A stretch of 64,000 nucleotides of DNA from Cryobacterium gelidum (GTDB lineage: Bacteria > Actinomycetota > Actinomycetes > Actinomycetales > Microbacteriaceae): positions 1-64,000 of the forward strand of contig NZ_SOHL01000020.1 of the NCBI RefSeq assembly GCF_004403985.1, written 5' to 3'. Shown piece after piece: positions 1 through 10,946 of the stretch (the first letter of the stretch is position 1; the number at the start of each line of letters is the position of its first letter). The notes under the pieces were generated by a model. It saw only the letters and a program-made list of their open reading frames with translations, searched no databases and was not told the DNA's origin. A program made the position numbers and the translations under genes.

Positions 1-84
1 TCGGACGCACCCGACTTCAGGCCCTACTGGGCTGTCGCTCCGGGGCAACTTGTCTAACTTACCCACCCGGCCAGTCCCTGTCAA
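1..84 (-). promoter_or_regulatory. rRNA operon promoter and leader (operon continues left of window)
   Basis: On the minus strand a perfect -35 box TTGACA (79-84) is followed by 17 bp and a -10 box TAAGTT (56-61). The transcribed leader then reads toward the left edge and ends in GGGTGCGTCCGA, which resembles the conserved leader just before 16S rRNA in actinobacteria. No rRNA sequence itself lies inside the window, so the identity of the operon is inferred from promoter strength and leader wording. Confidence 0.65.
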
Positions 85-422
85 ATCGGCCACACCCAGC
101 AATTTCCGGCCCCAAAAAGACACCACAAACACTCGGACAACACGACCCAACCAGCAACACACACCCGATGGAGGCTTACAATCCTAGCCCAACACCAGAG
201 AACTTGAAACAAGAACCCAACATTGATCTGACTAGAAGACGGTCCCACGTGAGGCCGAAAAGCACTGCGGCTTTCCGCACCTTTGGGGTACGTATAGATA
301 CATTACGGTCCCCCAGCCCACCCGTCAAAACGCCCCCCACCCGGGCGTGTCGCACCCCCAGCAACCACCCCCACCAACACAAACCAGCCCGCGCACCCGG
401 CATCGACCGTTTAGAAAGCCGG
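85..422. other. Non-coding stretch upstream of the rRNA promoter
   Basis: I see no convincing gene here. On the minus strand there is a weak possible upstream promoter (TTTCAA at 204-209, 17 bp, TAGGAT at 181-186). A small hairpin, TGCGG/CCGCA at 266-279, is followed shortly by TTTT and could terminate the acetyltransferase transcript. Both are weak matches. The region is rich in runs of C on the plus strand. Confidence 0.35.
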
Positions 423-962
423 TTACGACTCGGGGGCGACGGCCGCGAAGAGTTCGCTCACGGAGTTGTAGTACTTGTCGGTTCTGCCGTTGTGCGTCAT
501 TCCGATGCGCAGGCAGACCCGTTGCGACGGGCGATTACTCGGAGTCGTCACGGCAACCACTCGGTCAAGGCCGGTCTTCCAGCCTTCAGCCAGTACAGCT
601 GACGCTGCTTCGGTCGCGTAGCCGTGGTGCCACGCGTTCGGGTGAAAATGCCAGCCGATCTCGGTGTCCCCCGATGGCTCGAGCGGTGTCACCGCGCTCG
701 ATGCTGGGATGGACTTGAGCAGCAGATTGCCGAAGATCTCGCCGGTGTCGGCATCCGTTACCGCCCTGATGGCGTGAATGGGATGCTCCATACCCTGCCA
801 GCGCGAGATGACGGCGATCGCCTCGGCCCGGTCGGTCATGACGCGCGGATGCAAGCCGATGTGTTGTTGCACGGACCAGAGCGAGTAGAGCCCGAAAACA
901 AAGTCGGTGTCATCCAGGGTCCAGGGGCGCAGCAGCAGGCGTTCGGTTCGAAGAGTTTCCAC
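423..962 (-). CDS. GNAT-family N-acetyltransferase (RimJ/RimL-like)
   Basis: A protein of about 179 residues opening with the family hallmark ETLRTERLLLRPW and carrying GNLLLKS and EIGWHFHPNAWHHGYATEAA, the latter covering the acetyl-CoA-binding region. Such proteins transfer an acetyl group from acetyl-CoA to an amine; the acceptor is unknown. I chose the GTG at 962 because it places the conserved TERLLLRPW near the N terminus. An upstream GTG at 1001 would add 13 residues that look unlike the family. The gene lies about 55 bp after the tyrS stop on the same strand, so it is probably read through from tyrS. Nothing suggests horizontal transfer. Confidence 0.8.
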   Translation of the reverse strand: METLRTERLLLRPWTLDDTDFVFGLYSLWSVQQHIGLHPRVMTDRAEAIAVISRWQGMEHPIHAIRAVTDADTGEIFGNLLLKSIPASSAVTPLEPSGDTEIGWHFHPNAWHHGYATEAASAVLAEGWKTGLDRVVAVTTPSNRPSQRVCLRIGMTHNGRTDKYYNSVSELFAAVAPES

Positions 963-1018
963 GACGTCATCTTGCCACCCGCACCTGCTGACCCCCTGCA
1001 CCGCACCCGCTGGAACAG

Positions 1019-2320
1019 CTACTCGACGAAAATCCCCGCGAGCGTCTTCTTGCCACGGCGCAGTACCGCCACTCCCCCGGGAAGCACCGATCCTTCAATG
1101 GTCAGGTCGACACTCGTGACCTTTTGGTTGTTCAGGTACACCCCACCCTGCTGCACCGCTCGACGGGCATCGCCGAGACTCTTCGACAGTTCGGTGTCGA
1201 CGAGCAGCTGCAGCACGGTCGCGTGCGGTGCCGTCGTCGTGTGCGGGAGTTCGCGAAGTGCGGCCTCGAGCGTGTCGGGGTCGAGTTCGGCGAGGTCACC
1301 CTGGCCAAAGAGCGCCTCGGCGGCGTGGATGGCCGCATCCGTTGCCGCTTGACCGTGCACAAGGCTGGTCACCTCAAGGGCGAGCCGGCGCTGCGCTTCG
1401 CGGCGGAACGGTTCGCTTTCGACGAGCTCGGCGAACCGCTCGATTTCACCACGGGAGAGAAAAGTGAACACCTTCAGCCGAAAGATGACGTCGGCATCGT
1501 CGGTGTTGAGCCAGAACTGATAGAAGGCGTACGGGCTGGTGAGGTTCGGGTCGAGCCACACCGCGTTGCCCTCGCTCTTGCCGAACTTGGTGCCGTCGCT
1601 GTTGGTGATGAGCGGGGTACCGATGGCGTGCACGGTGCCGCTTTCGGCGCGACGGATGAGATCGGTTCCGCTCGTCAGGTTGCCCCACTGATCGCTGCCG
1701 CCGGTTTGCAGCACGCAGCCGTAGCTGCGGAACAGTTCGAGGTAGTCGAGGCCCTGCAGAATCTGGTAACTGAATTCGGTGTAGCTGATGCCAGCGTCGG
1801 AATTCAAGCGCGCGCTGACGGCATCCTTCTTGAGCATGGTGCCCACACGGTAGTACTTACCGATTTCGCGTAAGAAATCGATGGCAGACAACGGTGCGGT
1901 CCAGTCGAGATTGTTCACCAGGGTGACGGCGTTGTCGCCTTCGGAGCTGAGGAACCGCGAGACCTGCGCCTGCAGGTAGCCAACCCATTCCGCGACGGTG
2001 TCCACGGGGGTCAGCGTGCGCTCGGCGGTGGGGCGCGGATCACCGATGAGTCCGGTCGAACCGCCGACCAGTCCCAGCGGATGATGCCCGGCCAGTTGCA
2101 AGCGCCGCATCAACAGCAGCTGCACGAGGTTGCCGAGGTGCAGGCTCGGCGCGGTCGGGTCGAATCCGCAGTAATAGGTTATCGGGTCACCATCGAGCAG
2201 CGCCTTGAGCTCGGTCTCGTCGGTGGAGACGTGCACGAGGCCGCGCCAGTTGATCTCCTCCCAAACCGAGTCGAAGGAGGGATCATTGGTCTGCTGGGCA
2301 AGAATGGTGGGGTCTGACAC
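1019..2320 (-). CDS. tyrS: Tyrosyl-tRNA synthetase
   Basis: A cytoplasmic class I aminoacyl-tRNA synthetase that charges tRNA-Tyr. The 433-residue protein has the HIGH-type motif HLGN at residues 61-64 inside DPTAPSLHLGNL. The KMSKS-type motif KFGKS is at 245-249, and the tyrosine/ATP pocket signature GGSDQWGN is near 207-214. The C terminus (about 360-430) looks like an S4 RNA-binding domain. Length and motif order are normal for bacterial TyrS. The start is a GTG with no strong ribosome binding site. The gene lies between the arginine cluster and the rRNA operon; I see no T-box or other leader upstream. Confidence 0.97.
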   Translation of the reverse strand: MSDPTILAQQTNDPSFDSVWEEINWRGLVHVSTDETELKALLDGDPITYYCGFDPTAPSLHLGNLVQLLLMRRLQLAGHHPLGLVGGSTGLIGDPRPTAERTLTPVDTVAEWVGYLQAQVSRFLSSEGDNAVTLVNNLDWTAPLSAIDFLREIGKYYRVGTMLKKDAVSARLNSDAGISYTEFSYQILQGLDYLELFRSYGCVLQTGGSDQWGNLTSGTDLIRRAESGTVHAIGTPLITNSDGTKFGKSEGNAVWLDPNLTSPYAFYQFWLNTDDADVIFRLKVFTFLSRGEIERFAELVESEPFRREAQRRLALEVTSLVHGQAATDAAIHAAEALFGQGDLAELDPDTLEAALRELPHTTTAPHATVLQLLVDTELSKSLGDARRAVQQGGVYLNNQKVTSVDLTIEGSVLPGGVAVLRRGKKTLAGIFVE

Positions 2321-2374
2321 GCGTTCAGATTACCAGCCGGGTCCGCCGCGCCGAATCGCGCAGTATTCGTTCCC

Positions 2375-2404
2375 TGGTCAGGCAATCAGGCTGGAGCCTA
2401 TAAT
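2375..2404 (+). promoter_or_regulatory. Promoter of the SatD-like operon
   Basis: TGGTCA (2375-2380), an 18-bp spacer and a perfect TATAAT (2399-2404) form a good housekeeping promoter reading into the gene at 2462. The predicted start of transcription falls just before the palindrome at 2413-2430. Confidence 0.6.
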
Positions 2405-2412
2405 CGGCTTGA

Positions 2413-2430
2413 TTTAGCCTGTGAGCTAAA
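2413..2430. promoter_or_regulatory. Palindromic operator TTTAGC-N6-GCTAAA
   Basis: A perfect 6-bp inverted repeat with a 6-bp spacer begins 8 bp after the TATAAT box, overlapping the expected transcription start. A repressor bound here would block the promoter. The encoded regulator (2462-3094) is the obvious candidate for autoregulation, but this is inference. Confidence 0.55.
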
Positions 2431-2461
2431 TTACACTGAATGAAGGACGGAGCCTCACACC

Positions 2462-3094
2462 ATGTTTGTTATCACTGCTGACCAGATTGACAGTCGCAAC
2501 GATCACGATCGGGCGCGCGAGATGATCGCGCGCCTCGTGGCACCGAGTCCGAACGGGTTCAGCTTGCCGCCCGACCAGACTGCCGGCGATGAGATCCAGC
2601 TGCTGGTGTCGGAGGCCGAGCCGACACTCGACGCGATACTCGCCCTGCACCGTTCCGGTCATTGGAGCGTCGGGCTCGGCGTGGGCACCGTGCGCACTCC
2701 CCTGCCGCCGTCGACCAGGCAGGCCACCGGCGGCGCGTTCATCGCGGCCCGCGACGCCGTGCTGCGGGCGAAAAGAACCGAGGCACACTTTGCCCTCGAA
2801 GTCGGTCACACAAATGATGCCTCCCCCGGCATCGAAGCGCTCCTGACCATGCTCCTGCTACTGCGTCAGCGTCGCACCCCCCAGGGCTGGCAGGCCGGCG
2901 ATCTGTTTGAAAGCGGACTGGCCCAGACCGAAATCGCCGCGTCGCTCGGCATCACCACCGGGGCCGTGAGCCAGCGGCTCAAGGCGGCGCAGTACCGCGT
3001 TGAGCAGGCGGCACGGCCGGCGTTGGTTAGGCTGCTGGAGCAGCTCGACCACGGCCCAGACCGTGGCCCGAACGAAACGGACACTACCGCATGA
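2462..3094 (+). CDS. SatD-like DNA-binding protein
   Basis: A 210-residue protein resembling the SatD family: an N-terminal domain opening MFVITADQIDSR with FSLPPDQTAGDEIQ, and a C-terminal helix-turn-helix (about residues 153-185, with TEIAASLGITTGAVSQRLKA). The family is poorly characterised; the architecture suggests a sensor or effector domain fused to a DNA-binding domain. AAGGACGGAG precedes the ATG. Its stop overlaps the start of the next gene by 4 bp (ATGA), so the two are translationally coupled and probably act together. The strong promoter and palindrome upstream point to autoregulation. Confidence 0.65.
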   Translation: MFVITADQIDSRNDHDRAREMIARLVAPSPNGFSLPPDQTAGDEIQLLVSEAEPTLDAILALHRSGHWSVGLGVGTVRTPLPPSTRQATGGAFIAARDAVLRAKRTEAHFALEVGHTNDASPGIEALLTMLLLLRQRRTPQGWQAGDLFESGLAQTEIAASLGITTGAVSQRLKAAQYRVEQAARPALVRLLEQLDHGPDRGPNETDTTA

Positions 3095-3690
3095 CCTTCA
3101 CCGTTCTCACGTTTCTCTACTGGGTCGCCCTGCTCCTGGTCACGCTCGCCTCGCTCACCTGCGCCGCGATCGCCTTCAAACTGCATCGGCAGCTCTTCGC
3201 GATCTGGGCCATGGCCGGTCTCGTCGTTGCCCTCGTGCTCGCCGCGGTGCCCGTTGGCACCGGCCCGAGCGCCTTCGGCATCGTGATCGGCATGCTCGCC
3301 CTCGCCCTCGCCGTGATCGGGGGCGGCCCGATCGCTGTGCTGGCGCTCGATCTCGCCACCAACAACTCGGTACCACCGGGCCAGCACGGCGGAATCATGG
3401 TGCTCAACGCCGGCAAACCAGCCCCGACCATGGCCGGGGTGAGCGACCTGGAGACCCACGAGGTGCTGCGCGGCGGCGTGACCATCGGCATCCTGGAACG
3501 CCTCGCAGTGGCCGGCGCGATCCTGGCCGGTTTTCCCGAAGCGATCGCCGTGGTCGTGGCCATCAAGGGCGTGGGCCGCTTCACTGAGCTGGCCGCGGCC
3601 GAATCGCGCGAGCGGTTCATCATCGGCACCCTGTCGAGCCTGATCTGGGCGTGCGCCTGCGCCGCCCTCGTACCGATGGCCCTGGCCTAA
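3091..3690 (+). CDS. Integral membrane protein, partner of the SatD-like gene
   Basis: A 199-residue membrane protein with about five hydrophobic segments (roughly residues 5-25, 38-58, 62-88, 138-160 and 178-198). Between the third and fourth is a hydrophilic loop containing two charged/polar stretches. The best-defined part is the C-terminal half, GGVTIGILERLAVAGAILAG followed by AIAVVVAIKGVGRFTEL. This wording recurs, as I recall, in membrane proteins encoded next to SatD-type genes. Function is unknown. The ATGA overlap with the upstream regulator shows a two-gene operon. I see no catalytic motif. Confidence 0.7.
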   Translation: MTFTVLTFLYWVALLLVTLASLTCAAIAFKLHRQLFAIWAMAGLVVALVLAAVPVGTGPSAFGIVIGMLALALAVIGGGPIAVLALDLATNNSVPPGQHGGIMVLNAGKPAPTMAGVSDLETHEVLRGGVTIGILERLAVAGAILAGFPEAIAVVVAIKGVGRFTELAAAESRERFIIGTLSSLIWACACAALVPMALA

Positions 3691-3705
3691 CGAGCCGGCT
3701 TAACT

Positions 3706-3761
3706 GCGTGCCGGCACAGGTGCGTGCCGGCATAGGCGCGTGCCGGCATAGGCGCGTGCCG
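3706..3761. repeat. 16-bp tandem repeat, 3.5 copies
   Basis: Units start at 3706, 3722 and 3738, with an 8-bp partial copy at 3754. The core is GCGTGCCGGCAYAGGY, and copies 2 and 3 are identical. It lies between the convergent ends of the membrane-protein gene and argH. Each unit contains the small palindrome TGCCGGCA. Confidence 0.85.
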
Positions 3762-3770
3762 CCGAGACGC

Positions 3771-3793
3771 CGAAAGGATGCCTCCCGGCATCC
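3771..3793 (-). terminator. Possible terminator of the arg operon
   Basis: A perfect 7-bp stem GGATGCC/GGCATCC (3776-3782 and 3787-3793) with a 4-nt loop. Read on the minus strand it is followed by TTTC, a weak U-tract. It lies about 120 bp beyond the argH stop and between convergent genes. Confidence 0.4.
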
Positions 3794-3914
3794 ACAAGCG
3801 CCACGGTAGGCGATTCCTCGCCGAAGCCGCTCACGCCGGTGTGTGGCCCGTCACGAAGATCCCGCACCGCACCGGCACGTCGCATCGAACGGTGAGCGGC
3901 GCAAACGGCACGGA

Positions 3915-5360
<1,446 letters not shown>

Positions 5361-6560
5361 CTACTTGCCGTTGGCGTCGCGGCGGGCCGCGATCTTGCTC
5401 GGCAGCGACCACAGTTCGATGAATCCCTTGGCCATGGACTGGTCGAAGGAGTCGCCGGTGTCGTAGGTGGCGAGGTTGAAGTCGTACAGGCTGGTCGTGC
5501 TCGAGCGACCGGTGACGACGGCGGTGCCGGCGTGCATCTTCAAGCGGATATCGCCCGTCACGTGCTTCTGGGTGTCCTCGATGAACACGTCGAGGCTCTT
5601 CTTCAGACCCGAGAACCAGAGACCGTCGTAGACGAGCTCGGCCCACTTGCTCTCGACGCCGCGCTTGTAGCGGGCGACGTCACGTTCCACGGTCATGTTC
5701 TCGAGTTCCTCGTGGGCGGCAATCAGTGCGATGCCGGCCGGAGCCTCGTAGATCTCGCGGCTCTTGATGCCGACGAGGCGGTCCTCGACGATGTCGATGC
5801 GGCCGACACCCTGATCGCCGGCAAGACGGTTCATCAGCTGAATCATCTGCAGCGGGGTGACCTTTTTGCCATCAATGGCAACGGGCACACCCTGCTCGAA
5901 GGAGATGACCACCTCGGTGGGGTCCCGGGTGACCGAGGGGTCCTGCGTGTAGGTGTAGAGATCTTCGATCGGCGCGTTCCACGGGTCTTCGAGGAATCCG
6001 GTTTCCACGGCGCGACCCCAGACGTTCTGGTCCACCGAGTACGGGCTCTTCTTGGACTGCACGATGGGCAGGTCGTGCTTGGCGGCGTATTCGATGGCTT
6101 TGTCGCGGGTCAGTGCGAAGTCCCGCACCGGCGCGAGCGAGGTCAGGTCGGGCGCGAGGGCGGCGACGGCCGCTTCGAACCGAACCTGGTCGTTGCCCTT
6201 GCCGGTGCATCCGTGGGCGACGCTGTCGGCGCCGAGCTCCTTGGCGGTGGAGGCCAGGTACTTGGCGATCAACGGACGGCTGATGGCCGAAACGAGCGGG
6301 TAGCGCTTCTGATACAGGGCGTTCGCCTTGAGCGTCGGCACGATGTAGTCGTTGGCGAACTCGTCTTTCGCGTCGATGACGATGGACTCGACGGCGCCAC
6401 AGTCGAGGGCGCGCTGACGGATCACGTCCATGTCTTCGCCCTCCTGACCGACGTCGACGGCGAGGGCTACGACCTCTTTACCGGTGGCATCCTTGAGCCA
6501 GCCGATACCGACCGAAGTATCCAGTCCGCCCGAGTATGCGAGTACAACGCGTTCCGCCAT
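5361..6560 (-). CDS. argG: Argininosuccinate synthase
   Basis: Joins citrulline and aspartate using ATP to form argininosuccinate. The 399-residue protein starts [16 protein letters not shown], the ATP-binding P-loop of the N-type ATP pyrophosphatase family. It retains the conserved [15 protein letters not shown] segment. It is preceded by AGGGAGAACC, a fair ribosome binding site. The gap to argF is only 56 bp; in many actinobacteria argR lies exactly here, but there is no room for it in this window. Confidence 0.97.
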   Translation of the reverse strand: MAERVVLAYSGGLDTSVGIGWLKDATGKEVVALAVDVGQEGEDMDVIRQRALDCGAVESIVIDAKDEFANDYIVPTLKANALYQKRYPLVSAISRPLIAKYLASTAKELGADSVAHGCTGKGNDQVRFEAAVAALAPDLTSLAPVRDFALTRDKAIEYAAKHDLPIVQSKKSPYSVDQNVWGRAVETGFLEDPWNAPIEDLYTYTQDPSVTRDPTEVVISFEQGVPVAIDGKKVTPLQMIQLMNRLAGDQGVGRIDIVEDRLVGIKSREIYEAPAGIALIAAHEELENMTVERDVARYKRGVESKWAELVYDGLWFSGLKKSLDVFIEDTQKHVTGDIRLKMHAGTAVVTGRSSTTSLYDFNLATYDTGDSFDQSMAKGFIELWSLPSKIAARRDANGK

Positions 6561-6616
6561 GGTTCTCCCTAAATCTTGATCTGTCTAAAGTTTACGTGCT
6601 GGGGCGCTAGGCCCGG

Positions 6617-7546
6617 TCAGGCCGCGTTCCGCGCGAGCAGCCAGACCAGCAAAGCCTTCTGGGCGTGCAGGCGGTTCTCGGCCTCGTCCCAGATGATGCT
6701 CTGCGGCCCGTCGATGACGTCGGCGGTCACCTCGTAGCCGCGGTCGGCCGGCAGGCAGTGCATGAAGTGCGCGCCCGGCTTGGCCAGGCCCATCAGAGCA
6801 GCGTCGACCCGATACTGACCGAGGTCGCCGAGCCGGGTGGCCTTCTCTTCTTCCTTGCCCATCGAGACCCAGGTGTCGGTGACGACCACGTCGACCCCCG
6901 TGACAGCTTCGCGAGGGTCGGTGAACAGGGCGACCGAACCGCCGGTGCGGGCGGCGATGGCCGTCGCATCCGCTACTACCTGGTCGGTCGGGGTGTAGCC
7001 CACCGGTGACGCGATGCGCACGTGCATGCCGGCGGTAGCGCCGGCGAGCAGGTAGGACTGGCCCATGTTGCAGGCGCCGTCACCGAGAAAGGCGAGGGTC
7101 TGGCCGGCGAGGTCGCCGCGGTGTTCGCGGATGGTGAGCAGGTCGGCGAGCAGCTGGCAGGGGTGGAAGTCATCGCTAAGCGCGTTGATGACGGGCACGG
7201 TCGTGCCGAGTGCCATTTCCTCGAGTCCGGCCTGGCCGTAGGTGCGCCAGACAATCGCGGCGACCTGGCGTTCGAGCACGCGGGCCGTGTCGGAGGCGGT
7301 CTCCTTGCCACCGAGCTGACTGTTCGCGGTGCTGATGATGAGGGGGCTGCCGCCGAGGTCGGCGATACCGACCGCGAAGGACACCCGGGTGCGCGTTGAG
7401 GACTTGTCGAAAATGACCGCGACAGTCTGCGGGCCGGCGAGCGGGCGCACCGCAAATCGGTCACGCTTCAGCTCCAGGGCCAGATCGAGAATCTCGGCCT
7501 GTTCGGCCGGGGAGATGTCGTCGTCGCGCAGGAAATGGCGGGTCAC
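6617..7546 (-). CDS. argF: Ornithine carbamoyltransferase
   Basis: Condenses ornithine and carbamoyl phosphate to citrulline. From the GTG at 7546 the protein is 309 residues and opens [13 protein letters not shown], the normal start for the family. An in-frame TTG 36 bp upstream is less likely. The carbamoyl-phosphate motif STRTR is at 50-54, and HPCQ and HCLP, both active-site motifs, follow in the right order. It lies in the arg run about 105 bp after argD. Confidence 0.96.
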   Translation of the reverse strand: MTRHFLRDDDISPAEQAEILDLALELKRDRFAVRPLAGPQTVAVIFDKSSTRTRVSFAVGIADLGGSPLIISTANSQLGGKETASDTARVLERQVAAIVWRTYGQAGLEEMALGTTVPVINALSDDFHPCQLLADLLTIREHRGDLAGQTLAFLGDGACNMGQSYLLAGATAGMHVRIASPVGYTPTDQVVADATAIAARTGGSVALFTDPREAVTGVDVVVTDTWVSMGKEEEKATRLGDLGQYRVDAALMGLAKPGAHFMHCLPADRGYEVTADVIDGPQSIIWDEAENRLHAQKALLVWLLARNAA

Positions 7547-7651
7547 GGTGTCACTTTCTCTTGGAGTGTGTTCAAAAGGCAAGCGGATGCCGCTCCCCGG
7601 TTAGACCCGCCCGCGCCGCCCGAAGCCTGCGCAAAGTGGGATTCGTCCAGC

Positions 7652-8845
7652 CTAGAGGCTGGCGAGGGCGCGCCCGAACCGCGCTTGGAAGTCGCCGAGT
7701 TCGGCGTCGCCCACGATCAGCGGCGGCGCGATACGAATGCTGGTCTCGTTGGCGGCGTTGACGATGAGACCCTGGGCCAGCGCGGCCGCGCCGAGCTTCA
7801 ACGCGACCGGTTCGGTCAGCCCGACGCCGAGCAGCAGGCCACGTCCGCGTACCTCTTCGATCAGCGGTGAGTGAAAGCCGAGAATGATCTCGCGCAGCTG
7901 GTGACCGCGGCGGGCGGCGTTGGCGGCCAGATCGTCACGTTCGATCACGCCGAGCACGGCGTTGGCGGTCGCCGTCACGAGCGGGTTGCCGGCGAACGTC
8001 GAGCCGTGCTGGCCGCGACGGAACAGCTCGGAGGCCCAGCCGAAGGTGACGAGCGCGCCAATGGGGATGCCGCCGCCCATCCCCTTCGCGATGGTGACAG
8101 CATCCGGAAGAATGTCAGCATGGTTGTAAGCGAACCAGGCGCCGGTGCGGGCGATGCCGGTCTGGATTTCGTCGAGGACCAGCAGCACGCCGTGCTCGGT
8201 GCACAGCTCACGGGCACGCTTAAGGAACCCCTCCGGCAGGTCGATGACGCCCGCCTCGCCCTTGACCGGTTCCAGAAACAGGGCGGCGACGGTGTCGTCG
8301 ATGGTGGCCTCGAGGGCTGTGATCGTGCTGTCGATGTGTTCGACACCACCGGGCACGGGTTCAAAGGCCTCGCGCATGTGCGGCTTGCCCGAAAGGGCGA
8401 GCGCGCCCATCGTGCGACCGTGGAAGGAGTCGTGCAGCGAAATGATGCGGGTGCGGCGGGCGCCCGTCACGTTCAACCTGGCCAGTTTGAACGCAGCCTC
8501 GTTGGCCTCCGCGCCGGAATTGCAGAAATAGACGCGGCCCGTGTCGCCGGCGCCGGTGATGCGCTTGAGGCGTTCAGCCAGTTCAATCTGCGGCGGCGTG
8601 GCGAAATAGTTGGAGACGTGGCTGATCGTGCCGATCTGCTTGGTGACGGCATCAACGACCTCGGGATGCGCGTGGCCAAGCGAATTCACGGCGATGCCGG
8701 CGAGAAAGTCGAGATACTTCGTGCCCTTCTCGTCCCAGACGTAGCAGCCCTCACCGCGCACGAGCATGGCCAGTGGCGGGCTGAACGTGCGCATCATCGA
8801 ATCGGCGAACCGATCTTGCCAGGGTTTCTCTTCGGGCGTGGTCAT
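7652..8845 (-). CDS. argD: Acetylornithine aminotransferase
   Basis: PLP-dependent enzyme converting N-acetylglutamate semialdehyde to N-acetylornithine. The 397-residue protein has [28 protein letters not shown] and [11 protein letters not shown] with the Schiff-base lysine, all standard for subgroup-III aminotransferases. Its ATG overlaps the argB stop by 4 bp (ATGA), indicating translational coupling. Confidence 0.96.
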   Translation of the reverse strand: MTTPEEKPWQDRFADSMMRTFSPPLAMLVRGEGCYVWDEKGTKYLDFLAGIAVNSLGHAHPEVVDAVTKQIGTISHVSNYFATPPQIELAERLKRITGAGDTGRVYFCNSGAEANEAAFKLARLNVTGARRTRIISLHDSFHGRTMGALALSGKPHMREAFEPVPGGVEHIDSTITALEATIDDTVAALFLEPVKGEAGVIDLPEGFLKRARELCTEHGVLLVLDEIQTGIARTGAWFAYNHADILPDAVTIAKGMGGGIPIGALVTFGWASELFRRGQHGSTFAGNPLVTATANAVLGVIERDDLAANAARRGHQLREIILGFHSPLIEEVRGRGLLLGVGLTEPVALKLGAAALAQGLIVNAANETSIRIAPPLIVGDAELGDFQARFGRALASL

Positions 8846-9762
8846 GCCGGTACTACCTCCGTGCCGATGCCGCTTCCAGTGAAAATTTCGAGCAGGATCG
8901 AGTGCGGCACTCGCCCGTCGATGATCGCGGCCTTGGCGACGCCACCGTCGACGGCATCGAGGCAGGCCGTCATCTTGGGAATCATGCCCGATTCCAGCTC
9001 GGGCAGCAGACCGCGCAACTCGAGCACATTGATGATCGACACGAGCGAATCCCGGTTCGGCCAGTCGCGATAGAGCCCGGCGACGTCGGTGAGAATCACT
9101 AGCTTGGCCGCGCCCAGCGCGATCGCGAGCGCGGCAGCAGCAGCGTCGGCGTTGACGTTGAGGGACTGGCCCGGAACATCCATATCGGGAGCGATCGAGG
9201 AGACCACCGGTATGCGGCCGGCCGCGAGCTGGGCGAGCACCGCTTCCGGGTCGACGCCGATGACATCGCCGACGAGCCCGAGATCGACCTCTTCGCCGTC
9301 GACGACCACGCCGCGCCGACGCCCGCGAAACAGGCCGGCGTCTTCACCGGAGAGTCCGGCGGCGAGCGGGCCGTGCTGGTTGATGTGGCTGACCAGGTCA
9401 CGGTTGATCTGGCCGGTGAGCACCATGCGCACCACGTCCATCGCTTCGGGCGTGGTCACCCGGTAGCCGCCACGAAACTCGCTCTCGATGCCGAGGCGCG
9501 CCAGCATGGCCGAGATCTGCGGGCCGCCGCCGTGCACCACGACCGGTCGGATGCCCGCATACCGCAGGTAGACCATGTCTTCGGCGAAGGCGCGTTGCAG
9601 TTCTTCGCTCACCATGGCGTTGCCGCCGAACTTCACGACAATGATCTGGTCGTGAAAGCGCTTGAGCCACGGTAACGCTTCGATCAGCGTCGCCGCTTTG
9701 ACGGATGCTTCGGCCTGGCTGGTCTCGTCGGCTGCGGCAGCCGGGGTGTCGATGTCGGTCAT
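8842..9762 (-). CDS. argB: Acetylglutamate kinase
   Basis: Phosphorylates N-acetylglutamate. I chose the ATG at 9762 ([13 protein letters not shown]), giving 306 residues. The open frame extends further upstream, but into argJ coding sequence and without family similarity. Visible motifs are [10 protein letters not shown] (phosphate-binding lysine), [10 protein letters not shown] and [13 protein letters not shown]. The start lies 2 bp after the argJ stop. In actinobacteria this enzyme is often feedback-inhibited by arginine, but inhibition cannot be read from the sequence here. Confidence 0.95.
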   Translation of the reverse strand: MTDIDTPAAAADETSQAEASVKAATLIEALPWLKRFHDQIIVVKFGGNAMVSEELQRAFAEDMVYLRYAGIRPVVVHGGGPQISAMLARLGIESEFRGGYRVTTPEAMDVVRMVLTGQINRDLVSHINQHGPLAAGLSGEDAGLFRGRRRGVVVDGEEVDLGLVGDVIGVDPEAVLAQLAAGRIPVVSSIAPDMDVPGQSLNVNADAAAAALAIALGAAKLVILTDVAGLYRDWPNRDSLVSIINVLELRGLLPELESGMIPKMTACLDAVDGGVAKAAIIDGRVPHSILLEIFTGSGIGTEVVPA

Positions 9763-9764
9763 GA

Positions 9765-10946
9765 TCAGCTTGAGTATGCGCTGTTCTCTTCGACATAGTC
9801 GTGGGTGAGGTCGTTGGTCCACAGGGTGGCGGTTGCGCTGCCGGCATGCAGGTCGATGAGCACAGTCACGCCGCGGCCCGAGAGGTCGACGAGTTCGCGC
9901 GGCTGGTCGGGCTCGCCCGCGGTACACACCTGAACGCCGTTGATGGCGACATCGATGCCGTACGGGTCGAAGGCGGCGTCGTCGACCGGCACCGTTCCGA
10001 CGGCGGCGAGCACGCGGCCCCAGTTCGGGTCGTTGCCGAAGATGGCCGACTTGAACAGGTTGCTGCGCGAGACAGCACGGGCCACGGTCACCGCCTCATC
10101 GTCGGAGACCGCGTTGGTGACGGTGATCGCCACGTCGTGCGCGGCACCCTCGGCGTCTCCCTGTAACTGCAAGACGAGGTCGCGGCAGATCTCGATGAGG
10201 GCGATGCTGAATTCGTCCTTGTCGGCGGCGACGCCGCTCGCACCGGAGCAGAGCAGGCTCACGGTGTCGTTGGTCGACATGCAGCCGTCGGAATCGAGGC
10301 GATCGAAGGTGACCCGGGTCGCCGCGCGAAGCGCCGTGTCGAGGTCGGCCGAGTCGAGCACGGCGTCGGTCGTGATGACCACGAGCATCGTGGCCAGGCC
10401 CGGAGCGAGCATGCCGGCACCCTTGGCCATGGCGCCAATGCTCCAACCGGCGGCAGAGGTGTGCGCGGCCTGCTTGGGGCGGGTATCGGTGGTCATGATC
10501 GCCTGCGCGGCCAGGAGGCCGGCGGCGGGCGTGGTTGCGGCATCCGTTTTGAGGAAGAGGGTGGCGTCCCACACTCCGGCGGTGAGGAGGTCGAGGTCGA
10601 GCTGTTCACCGATCAGGCCGGTGGAACAGACCAAAACGTCCCCTGAGGAGATGTCGAGGCGGGTCGCGACAGCTTCGGCGGTGGCGTGCGTGGTCTGAAA
10701 GCCGATGCTGCCGGTATAGCAGTTGGCGCCGCCGGAGTTGAGTACGATCGCGCTGACCCGGCCGTCGCTCATGACTTGGGTGCTCCAGATGACGGGGTTG
10801 GCCTGGCAGCGGTTGCTGGTGAACACCGTCGCGGCGTTCTGCAGCGGACCGAGGTTGTGCACGAGGGCGAGGTCGAGCCCGCCGGACTTCTTCAAGCCGG
10901 CGGTGACGCCGGCAGCAGCAAAACCGGCGGGAAGGGTGACACTCAC
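9765..10946 (-). CDS. argJ: Bifunctional glutamate N-acetyltransferase / N-acetylglutamate synthase
   Basis: Recycles the acetyl group from N-acetylornithine to glutamate. The 393-residue precursor contains [15 protein letters not shown], the self-cleavage site between Ala and Thr that yields alpha and beta subunits, the Thr being the nucleophile. DGCMSTND follows. It starts at a GTG overlapping the argC stop by 4 bp (GTGA). The gene supports a cyclic acetyl pathway, so no separate argE is required. Confidence 0.96.
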   Translation of the reverse strand: MSVTLPAGFAAAGVTAGLKKSGGLDLALVHNLGPLQNAATVFTSNRCQANPVIWSTQVMSDGRVSAIVLNSGGANCYTGSIGFQTTHATAEAVATRLDISSGDVLVCSTGLIGEQLDLDLLTAGVWDATLFLKTDAATTPAAGLLAAQAIMTTDTRPKQAAHTSAAGWSIGAMAKGAGMLAPGLATMLVVITTDAVLDSADLDTALRAATRVTFDRLDSDGCMSTNDTVSLLCSGASGVAADKDEFSIALIEICRDLVLQLQGDAEGAAHDVAITVTNAVSDDEAVTVARAVSRSNLFKSAIFGNDPNWGRVLAAVGTVPVDDAAFDPYGIDVAINGVQVCTAGEPDQPRELVDLSGRGVTVLIDLHAGSATATLWTNDLTHDYVEENSAYSS

